From Anoplolepis gracilipes (taxonomy: Eukaryota; Arthropoda; Insecta; Hymenoptera; Formicidae): a stretch of 64,000 bases of DNA. Each line of letters begins with the position of its first letter. Position 1 is the first letter of the stretch. Positions 49,001 through 58,614 of the stretch are shown piece after piece. Made by a program: the position numbers and the translations under genes. The notes under the pieces are model-generated. The model did no database searches and was not told where the DNA came from. It saw only the letters and a program-made list of their open reading frames with translations. Where the stretch lies: the NCBI RefSeq assembly GCF_047496725.1, contig NC_132974.1, forward strand, positions 1,123,501-1,187,500, written 5' to 3'.

Positions 49001-51628
49001 CAACGATTGAGCAATGCTGAAAGCGCGCAACTCGCGGATGGTTATCAAAGACAATGGCAGAGAGAACATCAGTATATTCAAGATCACGAAGGTGGAAGGA
49101 TATCCATAGAACAACAGCAGACGCAGCAGGGTGAATATTACGACGCCTCGAGTGTGATAGTTTCGCAATCCGGATATATCAGCATTGCCTCAAATTTGAA
49201 AGATCACGAAGTCGACAACAGCAAGCTGTCGAAAAAGATTAGAAGAGGTTCTTCGTTGAAAAATGCAATGAGCTCTATGAGCAATTGGTTACCTGATTTG
49301 CATCTCAGTAAACGTCACAGGAGTCAATCACTACCGGGTGGAGTGAGAAGAGAAGATCTGGACATGCCTCAAGACGCTCAGCAGAGACTGCCTGCTGAGA
49401 TGGTAGGTAGAGGCCGAGGTAGAGGTCAGGCTGCCAGGAAAAAGAAAAAGCATACACTGGTTTCTACCGTCTCCGGTATTCTTCAGAAAGCCAAACGTCG
49501 CAGCCATCAGTCGCAGTCTTTATCCGATCCAGAACAGTCTGAGACTGAATGGAGTAGCGGTAGACAGAGCGGTTTGTCAGAGGACGAAGATAGCGTCATA
49601 TCTGACATTGTTCAAGAACCGCCTTTCTTTGCCAAGGTAAAAACTGCGAGCATGAAAAGAAAGCCGCAGCAAATGATGACGCAACAGCAACAGCAACAAA
49701 TGATGGCACAACAACACCAGATGATGGCACAGCAACAGCAGATTCAAACGCAACAAAAGGATTACATGCAACAGCAGCAGCATCAGGCGCTTCAACAACA
49801 ACAACTACTTCAGCAGCAGCAGATGCTTCAACAGCAGCAGATGCTTCAGCAGCAACAAGCGCTTCAGCAGCAGCAGCAAACGCTTCAGCAGCAGCAGGCG
49901 CTCCAGCAGCAGCAGACACTCCAGCAGCAGCAACAAGCGCTTCAACAACAAATTCAACAGCACCAAGAGCAATTACATCAACAAGTTCTTCAGGATACGT
50001 GGACCAAGGAGAAAGAACCGAGAAAGATTGAGGTTAACGAGCACGTAATTGACGTAAACGATCAATTAGGTATGCTCGAGGAAGAAGCTTCGGGAAAAAG
50101 TACCGGTTCAGGATCCGGTGGATCATCGATCTTCCAAACAGTCGGCGACATCAAGAGATCGACGGGTAGCTCAGACGAAGCGCCTAACGAGAAGGCGCCG
50201 AAACTGCCCCCCGTCACTTTAATTGGTGGCTCGAGCATGGAATTTGCCGTGTCTCGAGCTCTCGGGAAATATCGTCAACGGCAATCTTCAACAGTATCTG
50301 ATGAGCAACCAGCGAGCGAGGAGAGTAATAATGAAAAGAAAACCGTCGAGGAAAGTCCAGCGCAAACTCTGGAAACAAGTTTCGAATATCCGGAAGATGT
50401 GTCCGAGAAGAGCGAAAAATCAAGCAATGTAAAATTGCCGGAACTTGTTACTAGTTTGTCAGAGGAAGCTCCGCCGTCGGAAGGTAGCCCGTCAGCGTCT
50501 AGCATGAGAGGTTATAGTAGCACGGGAGGTACACGGTTTCTACCGCGCCACCAACAGTCTTTGGAGATTCCTTGGACTGGTTCGCGGCCGGGAGAACCCG
50601 ATGAAGATAATCGCAGTACACATTCGTACAGGAGCACATCGAGAGTGTCCTCGAGGCGACAAAGCACCGAGGACTCGATCGATTCCGAAGACGAATGGTA
50701 CTGTTATGAATTGAGAAAACTCGAAGAGTTGGAGAGGCAGTCTGGAGAAATGGAGATGACTGAAGTGCTGATCGAGGAACCCGAAGACGAAGCTTTCCAG
50801 CCGGACGAGACGGTAAAAGAAAAGATGTCGTTTGTATTGAAGGAGCTTAAACTCAAAGCCATCACAAAGCCGAAAAATCAGAAGAAGGAGGAGAGAGAAG
50901 AACCACGAACTACTAGAATGAACGGTACAGTCATCAAGGAGCATCGCTTCGAAGAGAGCGATAATAGATATCGCGACGAGAAACCTATTCCGAAACGAAA
51001 GTCCGCGGAAAGCGTGGAGGCTGTGTTCGCCAGGGTGACTGATTATCATACATGGGCACACGAGCTGGAAGCCAAGAAGGAAAAGGCTCCGCCATCCACG
51101 GAGGAGGGTTCATCCGGCGAGACATCCGGTCCGGACAGTCCCGAACAGTCGATGGACGAGGAAGAGGAGGAGTTACCGAAGGACCTCGAAGAACAGCAAT
51201 CGCGACGAAGTTCCAACGGTTCGACGTTACGTCACAGCGAGAAGATGCCGCAGGGCTCGGATTCTCTATCCCGCGAAGGTAGCGTAAGTGTACCACCTAG
51301 CGAAGTGTCGGTCAGCATCCCGGGAGCTTGGGATTCTGAAAGCACTGTCCTTGAAGGCCTCGAGCGCGACGGAGCCGGTAGCGCCGAGACGGCTACCACG
51401 GCGACCTTGAGTCTACCGAAGATCAAGATCGACTCCTCGTCCTGCGGAAGCTCGGACACGACATTGAAGGAGGGCCAGGTGAGTCCTGGCCCGCCCGGGT
51501 CCAAGTGGAAGCTGCTCAAGGCCTTGAAGGAACGTAAGGCCGAGGAGAAGCTCAAGGAGGTCGAAGAGGCCTCGAAGGAAAACGCTATCTCGCAGGGACC
51601 CACGGCAGTGAGTATCATGATCAAGTGA
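46037..51628 (+). CDS. unc-13: Probable long-isoform N-terminal exon of Unc-13 (synaptic vesicle priming)
   Basis: Open frame of 1863 codons. The start at 46037 has a good insect context (AAAAAAATGG) and an in-frame TAG 21-24 bases upstream. Residues 31-95 form a Leu/Glu-rich helical coiled coil. The rest is largely disordered: Ser/Thr/Pro-rich, with a proline run near 550, a basic Ser-rich motif with NWLPDLHLSKRHRSQSLP near 1069-1100, a KKKK patch near 1133-1139, polyglutamine at about 1210-1320, an EDEWYCYELRKLEELE segment at 1551-1566, acidic stretches near 1705-1720, and a basic amphipathic helix with W1824 (KWKLLKALKERK). Unc-13 primes synaptic vesicles at active zones through its C1, C2 and MUN domains, none of which is in this exon; the long fly isoform has a large unique N-terminal region, which fits. 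The identification rests on remembered resemblance, chiefly of the last segment. Coding probably ends at splice donors 51478 or 51607, making the TGA at 51626 intronic. The alternative is another large synaptic scaffold protein with a true stop here. Confidence 0.6.
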   Translation: MDSTKLGGPAPTSPAHSPVLPSYATSGEGNIDYIIGDYMERLGTRLNILETELKYAWRALDLLSQEYIKMWERLEKLEGLLYEQQTVISQLIEFYTSGGAHENVNIIEETLANQQGSVGELDAIAKSLGAAIDIEDTTVLREKLAQQELARMHGLTQDSTTAATVVTDMHRNVRNLDTLETLEEEGNIPDEAFYRSLNNAYREDLICGDTSRPTSQLGMIWEEAEDEDINGKKEVDPSIFDKAIPKEKELEELSNQPTKEEVQTSIMKKQDEADEDEGEVFSAADYKSYRGNTPCISEQDLAQLSRLSSLDQVALEKLHEIDRLTSKLQKDSQNLIELQSRLIDSPKRSQYSSEAEAKLAEEASSIDEQLRKIYAETDVDSWTFSKSPGSTGGRSISRVSTDSGLATDGDFTTRSISPRLTTTSRSNLDSISTTYTPPRLGYTSAILEKSPEPVIQLPIDVGNFAKGYAENKELTDLMAESFAAAVTCASPNIYSTTTEKVSSPTLSASSVQSVHSVQGLRTRQDGYFGSAARLNLEFQESRTPPSPSPSSPPPPAPRDTTESFLMPGADQREPDAKRSQSPSFLRNTEKLVSMEQGRLSPRTPHSPKSPRVSPKHTIKSSSANIVTAKSDSGLSSMSGWSSLDKSPSSPKSSIAKMLTSYSVDHTRTSNLVPSTQPARISSPIPPLPETTSAVAITQEPLYDTPEGRDAFASTLTTTASHPPYTTTMNHLVYTTASKSPVKEDYTFVPPPAPGVTTTCQSPKKRSRQQSLQHAFSMPAGTSTDYIYRSEQPAIYSVAGSNRQQVITSVYTSGSGSYGPKTTTSAYYPSSDSLEQYTNYQESYGALQYTETTSATNVHVKKPLRGSSFTDGMTNHEGYKAAMYRTMFPTGNITDALSYYPTSATNLPRTETNESTSWLNSMEEQIPHDSTSSSIRSLTSDGSYSQSPYTDRRYPQPPAYQAHAAYQQHHTYANQNYPQAYQQQYQSYSQRLSNAESAQLADGYQRQWQREHQYIQDHEGGRISIEQQQTQQGEYYDASSVIVSQSGYISIASNLKDHEVDNSKLSKKIRRGSSLKNAMSSMSNWLPDLHLSKRHRSQSLPGGVRREDLDMPQDAQQRLPAEMVGRGRGRGQAARKKKKHTLVSTVSGILQKAKRRSHQSQSLSDPEQSETEWSSGRQSGLSEDEDSVISDIVQEPPFFAKVKTASMKRKPQQMMTQQQQQQMMAQQHQMMAQQQQIQTQQKDYMQQQQHQALQQQQLLQQQQMLQQQQMLQQQQALQQQQQTLQQQQALQQQQTLQQQQQALQQQIQQHQEQLHQQVLQDTWTKEKEPRKIEVNEHVIDVNDQLGMLEEEASGKSTGSGSGGSSIFQTVGDIKRSTGSSDEAPNEKAPKLPPVTLIGGSSMEFAVSRALGKYRQRQSSTVSDEQPASEESNNEKKTVEESPAQTLETSFEYPEDVSEKSEKSSNVKLPELVTSLSEEAPPSEGSPSASSMRGYSSTGGTRFLPRHQQSLEIPWTGSRPGEPDEDNRSTHSYRSTSRVSSRRQSTEDSIDSEDEWYCYELRKLEELERQSGEMEMTEVLIEEPEDEAFQPDETVKEKMSFVLKELKLKAITKPKNQKKEEREEPRTTRMNGTVIKEHRFEESDNRYRDEKPIPKRKSAESVEAVFARVTDYHTWAHELEAKKEKAPPSTEEGSSGETSGPDSPEQSMDEEEEELPKDLEEQQSRRSSNGSTLRHSEKMPQGSDSLSREGSVSVPPSEVSVSIPGAWDSESTVLEGLERDGAGSAETATTATLSLPKIKIDSSSCGSSDTTLKEGQVSPGPPGSKWKLLKALKERKAEEKLKEVEEASKENAISQGPTAVSIMIK
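49680..49990 (+). repeat. CAG/CAA-rich polyglutamine-coding tract
   Basis: About 300 coding bases of mixed CAG and CAA codons interspersed with ATG, CTT and GCG. They encode Gln-rich repeats such as MLQQQQ and ALQQQQ at residues of about 1210-1320. The minus-strand open frames over it (Leu- or Ala-rich) are shadows. The mixing of CAA and CAG limits slippage, but the near-repeated 'CTTCAGCAGCAGCA' blocks suggest recent expansion. Confidence 0.95.
51476..51484 (+). other. Candidate splice donor 1 (consensus CAG/GTGAGT)
   Basis: CAG at 51476-51478 followed by GTGAGT at 51479-51484 is a full-consensus donor. It falls in phase 0 after codon 1814. The bases after it remain clearly coding in composition and frame for 43 more codons, so I read it as an alternative rather than the only exon end. 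Confidence 0.55.
51605..51613 (+). other. Candidate splice donor 2 (GCA/GTGAGT)
   Basis: GTGAGT at 51608-51613 follows GCA. The -1 base is A rather than G, but +3 to +6 match consensus fully. It is phase 0 after codon 1857, the same phase as donor 1. Codon-like composition stops here and the frame reaches TGA six codons later, as expected of an intron. A weaker AA/GTGAGG site lies at 51623. Confidence 0.6.
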
Positions 51629-52941
51629 GGACACGAAAATCTTTGTAAAGCGTACTCGACATTCGGAGGTTGGGTAAAATTGTGAATTAACATGTATTAC
51701 ATTTATTTTTGCACTTTTTGCACATTATTTTGGCGATTAGCATCGTATGTTTCATTGAGCATGACATCTATCCCTGATATCGATATTTAATCACTATTGA
51801 TATTTAATTTATATTTAATTTAAATATTGATAATTAATCAAAAGTCTGAATTTGTATTTTATTTTATCGATGTACTTGCACACGCTAAAAATCAGCCACA
51901 ATGTCGGTACTTTAGCGCCTCGACCGTTTGGCGATTAATGTACATTTTTGACAATTGATTCTTCACGTGCTTCAAATTCAAATTATATGTGGCACGTACT
52001 TTCGAATGTCGAGTGCGCTGGTATGTCGACCGACTGTAAAGCGGACAAGAGATACTGCGAATTAATTAATATTTGGCGTTTTAAAATTAAGATCGTGCCA
52101 CCAAAGGACACGTACACATAGTCAATATGGTGTGCTCGACACCAAAAGGAAGTCAAGCTTTGCTATCGAAGAGGGCGACGACAGTTTTGCTTTCGCCCTC
52201 TTTCACCAAGGTTGTTAAAGAGGCGCGCAGCCTCTAAAATGGTTGTACGAGACATACGTTACAAACGGTACTAGTCAATTTAAGTGTAACACCACTAACG
52301 CTTGGCCAAGCAATATTTCTAAGGGACAAGGGACGTCGTTTCGGTGACGATCGATTTATCGTGATTGACGATGATTGATCTCGAGATCCAACGCGGCCAC
52401 CGAGAAGCTCATTTAATAAGCATTTTAGACTTAATATTATAGATGGTGCTTTATTCGTAGATGTACGCTTTAAGGTAGTAACTAATAACGTTAGAATTTG
52501 CTGCTGTGTGTCTGCGCGACGTAAAAAAGTGTTGTGAAAATATGCCTGCGGCACGGTGTTGTTTATAAACAAAAATATTTCATACCTTTTTTAATATTTC
52601 ATCTTCATTATTTTACTTATTATTTTTCTATTATTTTCCATGTCTCCCATTGTCAATAATTATATACTTACAAATTATAATTATATCGAGTATTATTGTT
52701 AGCGCATTTGAAACGTTACCTGAGGATCATAAAAAAGGGCATAACGACAAGTCACATTATAGCGATAAGAACGTGCGTCGCGCAGACACTCGCGGAAACT
52801 CGCATTTCGTAAAACATCGAAATTCATCGCTCCCTTAAACACCTGTAAAGAAACAGAACGGAAATACTTGCGGATCACCGAGAGTGAAGAAAATGGATGC
52901 GTGTGCGTGTGTATGTATGTATGTATGTATGTATGTATGTA

Positions 52942-52972
<31 letters not shown>

Positions 52973-55900
52973 GTGTGTGTGTGTGTGGAAACGATCCGGA
53001 GTAGAAATTGCGCCAGCGAATGGTCCCGCCGTTTCCTATGTACACCGGGATCTACAAAGAACTACTACATCGCGGAATAAAAGGCACGTGATGTGTACCG
53101 TTAGAAGAACTAGCGTCACGAGAGCCCGCGAAAAGAGCACAAAATGGGTTTTCAGACGCGAGACTATTAGAGCGACAAGTCGTTTAACGAGACGGAGAAA
53201 CTCGGAGCAATTAAGCGCTGGTGTAAATGTACATTTTGCGTGATTCGTGCAAACAATAAACGTACGGTATGTAGGGAAATATGGTATATTTCTTAAGGCG
53301 GTATTCATGCTCTAATCCTATATATTTAAGATCGTGTCTTAAGAAACGTACTTGAGATGCTGTATAAATGTATAACTACGACATACAAGTCTTACGTCGC
53401 AACACGCAACTATCAAACATCTTGAGACTGTATTTAAAGCGATCTGAAATATATATAAGAATGTGAACCGCGCTCTCTTAGTTCCTGGCATAGAATATCG
53501 CGCACTTTCATCCGCCATTATTCGCTCGCACCATTCTCGTACCATTCGCGCAAATACGACGTGTATAGAGCAAGCATTTGTCATTTTACTATCAACGTTT
53601 CCTATCAACATTGACGATTGTCCGAATCACTTTCACTTAACGCATTTTCGAATCGATTAAGTAGGCAGGGGCTATTGCTCGTGTGATCGGGTTAACACAA
53701 CGTCGTAAGCACAAGGACTTCCAAAATCGGCGGCGCTTATATCGTGGTCCCGATATTAATGCCATCCAGGGATACGACGCGCTACTCGTTGCAGCGATAC
53801 ATTTTTCGCGGGCCAATATATTCCATTCAATCGCGCGTGAACGTGGAAAAATCGATACCTCGCGTCTCGTAATCCGCGCCGTCACGTGAGAGACAGTATT
53901 ACGCCGACAATATCTCCGCAGCTTGTACTCTTGTTACATTTTCTACCCCGCTCTCCCTCGCGAAGCGAAATAACGGCGGGAATTTTATCTCGTAGATTTT
54001 CTTCCGAGAGACAGGAGCATCTCCTAGAAAAAAAAAGAAAAAATAAATAAAACCGACAAATCCCTCCGATAATCTTCGTGCCGACCGATGCAGATACATA
54101 TTATACATTCGTGGAATGCACGTGTCACGCCGGAGAAAATACACAGGGCGCGCGCAAAATTTTTCTAACTGTCATCGTACGTTACAGTGCAACTAAGGTA
54201 ATAAGGTGGAAAGCGACAAGACTAATGATCATTAATATGTACGTCGTATAATAATAATAATAATTAGTATACATTACTTATACCGTAGTAGCGTAATAGA
54301 ACTATATCATGATCATTAGATAATTGAAATGTCATTTATATGCATCGAACTCGTATAATTTGAGCTTTTAAATTCCTATTATGTATTATACGTAATTCAA
54401 GCGTAATAGTAAGTGATTAATACAATTTTAATATTAAAGTTTTCTCTCTTTTTTTCTTTTTATTGTATTTAATTTCTACTTTATTCTATTTTATACACAT
54501 CTTACACAAACAAGAGAGTGAATTTAATTTATGTTTCGATAATTGTAGGTGTATATAAATGACAGCGAGTGTTACAACCATTTGTGGATAGCTTGCATCT
54601 TAAACATTTTTTCTTGTTCTCATTAACAGACGTGCATATTTCCTACGATCGATCGCATTGCGTGTACCGTCGAGCATTCGACCTTCGTAAAGACCCAGTA
54701 ATGATCGAATGAATGAATTATATGAATACGCGTGCGAAAGACATATATACCACACATAAACATTCACGTCCGATACATATGCTTCCGTATCTAAAGATTT
54801 ACAGCCGTATTATAGTACTGTACTTAAGCTAATATTCTGCGTAATTCAGTGTTAGAATTAGGTGACTGGGGCAGTACCTGGCATTTGAAATATATGTAAA
54901 GACGCTGATTTCGATACTGGCATATTCATTCGAAAGCGACTATAAGGAAAGGAGTAAAAAAATGTGTATAAAAGCAGATGTGAAAATGTATATCGTGGTC
55001 AGAGAGTTTCTAGTAGTGAAAAAGTTCGGGTTACCATAAAAACTCCTAATAAACTACCAAGAATTATTTTCGGATATTAGAGAACTTTATGTAACAAAGG
55101 TTCACACTTGTCAGAAAAGTCATAAATCTTAGACGTTATTTCTTAAAGTGGATAGGATCGAGAAAGTACCGAAACCGGCGTCGCCAGTACAAGAGTCAAT
55201 AATAAGAAGAAGATAACAAGATTTTGTGCTACCTTAAGAAAGAAAGAACGAAGAAGGGAAATTAAGGAAGGAGGAAGTATGTATCTTTGAGATAGTTCCT
55301 TCATGGATATATAAGTGATAAGAAACCGGCAAATCTCTCGAAATTATATGTCGTCGAGCTTTGTGCATTTGTAACAATAAGGACAAACAATCTCTGCAAT
55401 TGCATCCAAAGTTTCACTTTCGCTCATTTTATAATGTACTCTGAAAGAAAGTATTTTGTACAACATTTTTTTTAAATCATTTTTTTAATCCATTTACACG
55501 TAATGTTTCTGAAAAAAAAAAAAAAAAAAACGTTAACTTCACGTTTTTTTCGAAAATGGAGACGATAAAGGAAAGATTTTACACATTCGCGATAATTGCA
55601 ATTACATTTTCCGTGTAAAGACCAATTAAAATTAACCCACGGCTGGATAAAGAAACACTTTGCCGTGTCTCATGTATATAAAAGGAATTATAATTTTTTA
55701 TGTTAATTTATTTTAACTTACGGTCCGATTATTTCAACGTTGTCGAGCGAACATTTTTAACGAGACAATAAAACCAAACGCAGATTCCTTTTACCAGCAG
55801 AAATTGAAGGAAAATTATTTCCTGTTAATTACGACATGTTAAGGAAACGAGTGCGCGCGGGCGAAACTGAATTTTATAAAAAATTGAAAATAAAGCGCTC

Positions 55901-57664
55901 GTTAACTTTGTCGTAGATACATTCATGTCATTTGAAAGAGACACATTTTAAATGCCAATTTATAATTTGTTAAATGTATGTCGGAAAAAAATATTACAAT
56001 GATAATTTCGCTTCCGCATAGTATCATCTTCAATCATACTATCGACAAACCGCTATTTTGCATAACAACGTACGGTTGACATTTCCTTCCTATTATATAG
56101 CTTCCTTTAATCATCCTCGCCTCTACCAACGACGAGAGAGAGAATGACAGACTGCTAATTAATGGTTGTTGATGATACACGTGCGTTAGCAAGGTGTTGT
56201 CAAGTATAGTCGCGAATTAACGTAAAACTTTATAACAAGAGGATGCCTGCATGCAAGCCATTGTGTTCTTTTTTCGCCCCTTTAATTTTACGACCGCTCG
56301 TAAATTTATAGCAAGCTATAATTATTTAATTTAATACTTTTACGAAAGCGACGGATAGTCAACTCAGTTTCTCGCATCGTATAGTTTTACAGTTTATTTT
56401 TCCGCACAAGTTACTCGCGTTAAAATCCGCGATTGTCTCGCGTCGACAAATATTTCAATAGACTTGAAAAGAATTCTCATTACGTTTCATTAATGTCTAA
56501 TTTGTTTCCGCAAATTGCAACGGTTCGACTCGAGAGAAGGCACGTAAAACTTTGTTGAAGAGCGAGAAAGACAAAAAAAAAAAAAAAAAGGAAAAGAAGC
56601 ATTGAAGAAGCGAGAGTGAAACACCTTTTAATTGGATGATTCGATCGATGTAAGGGATTTTTAATTGCAACGAGCTACACCGAGCGAGTCTTGCGAGACA
56701 AGCGGCTGACTCCTGCACGTTCTGTGAATCGCCTTCGAGATAATCGAGCAAGATTCGACTGGCGTGACATAATCGGCCCGTGGACTCGCGAATTGTCTCC
56801 CCAGTGTAGTTGATGAGGACTGATCGATCGGATTTTGTCGAGCTTCCGTCAGTCGAATTATGAGTTTTCCGAAGAATCGACGGCGATACGAGGCCAATAT
56901 GCGACCAGACCAATTCTCTACCGTTTCTCACTTTTATATGAGCGTAATGAGCGAAAGGAGCGAGTACTACCGCGTTCGCGTCGAGTTAAGTACGTACTAA
57001 ATGCCTAGTATAAAAAGTATAATTGTCATTAATAATTGTATATGTATACTGTCGTGATATATATCACTATAAGTGTCTGGCACACACGCTCGTAATCTCG
57101 TCTTCTCGTCGAGTTATTGCTCGAACAGTGGTACACGCCAGGCCGATTTTTTCTTGGCTCTCTCTCACACACATACTATCACGTACATAGAGTGTATCAT
57201 TGTAAGGATATTCTTTGCCATCGACACATCTCACATCTCACACACATGTACGCCTAATTCACGTATATATACATATATATATATACATGAAGGTATATAT
57301 CTACATATGTATATCACTTTAACCTATGCGGTAGATTTGTGTCAATTAATACTATAACAAAATGTTTAGTCGTGTGTTTTTTCCGGAGGGGAAATAAAAA
57401 CCGTAGTATATAAACTTTTGTGTGATAATCGGGATAACAAAAGGGATAAAGATTCATAATGAAAAATGAACGTAGCTCATAGCATCTCACACGCTCACAT
57501 TTCTAAACAAAATCCTACATTTGTTTCTTTTTAATGTTTAATAAGATATTACAGGGACGCGACGTTAAGGGAATAATCTATGCGTATTCTTACATAAAAA
57601 TTCGATGTGGCGGAAAAATTAGTCGTCAGACGTGAATAATAGAATCTTACAGCAAAACTTAATG

Positions 57665-57668
<4 letters not shown>
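51629..57668 (+). other. Downstream non-coding stretch (intron or 3' UTR)
   Basis: No convincing exon. Short frames, the longest being a 144-codon minus frame at 56497-56931, are unrecognised. The first clear AATAAA on the + strand is at 53076-53081, with GTG-rich sequence shortly after, and another is at 53255-53260, so a 3' untranslated region remains possible if the TGA at 51626 is used. If the donors at 51479 or 51608 are used, this is intron. A TATG/TG microsatellite lies at about 52900-52987 and an A run at about 55513-55530. Confidence 0.5.
52900..52987. repeat. (TATG)n / (TG)n compound microsatellite
   Basis: A GTGTGC lead-in, then about seven TATG units, then a TG run with one GC interruption. 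Confidence 0.95.

Positions 57669-57754
<86 letters not shown>
57669..57754. repeat. (GA)n microsatellite
   Basis: Uninterrupted GA dinucleotide run of about 86 bases. Confidence 0.95.
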
Positions 57755-57758
<4 letters not shown>

Positions 57759-58551
57759 TTCATTTTTAAATATTATTTTTTACAATAGAGTTCACGATAT
57801 AAAATGTTATTCAATTCTTGTTTGTTTTTACTATGATTTTTGATGCAATCGTTTTTCCATCAACATTCCTCGCAATTTTACTGTATTTTTTCACTGTGCA
57901 GTTGACAGCATGGATTAATTTTAATTGATTTGTCTGGCAATCCAGCCAGGCGCAAACTTGCCAGTTTTCGATATATCGACAACGCGAGCTAGCACGATTC
58001 GCTATAGGGAAACTGGCTGGAATAATGGAATGATCGATTACATAGATCTCTCTCCTTCCAATCGCTCGTTTACGCGCGCGACACGTTCATTTTTAAGATG
58101 ATTCTTTTACAAACTGTCAGATAAAAAAAAAAGAGTATGACACATTTATTATATCTAAAAGTTTTTCAGCTGCAAAGTTAGAGAACAATTTGATTATACC
58201 CCGATAGAATTTTATTTTGCTTTTGATGATGTAAAAGTTTACAATCGCAGCTACTCGTATAACAAAATTTCTTAAAGTACAATTAAGTTTCATTATTCGG
58301 TTTCCCCGAAGGGGCACTCCGGTAATGAGAAAAAAAAACTGTTCGGGGATAGTGGAGCGTAAAATGGTCTCCCTTATGTGAGAGGAAAAGTTACGATGAT
58401 AAATACGCAGTGTCAAGGTAAAGTAAAAAATGGCGTGACATATGTCGGAGAGGTCGCATCTGGGGTAGTCTTCGAGAAAATAAATACGGGGCCCGTAAAG
58501 ATGGTAATTTGGCGGAATATATATCGTGTAAATAGCATGAAGAACGATGCC

Positions 58552-58552
<1 letters not shown>

Positions 58553-58612
<60 letters not shown>
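58553..58612. repeat. (TA)n microsatellite
   Basis: Uninterrupted TA dinucleotide run of about 60 bases. It creates Tyr-Ile repeats in overlapping frames. Confidence 0.95.

Positions 58613-58614
<2 letters not shown>

Noticed and set aside
49577..49919. Minus-strand Leu-rich and Ala-rich frames opposite the coding exon
   Set aside because: Shadows of the CAG/CAA tract in the real gene.
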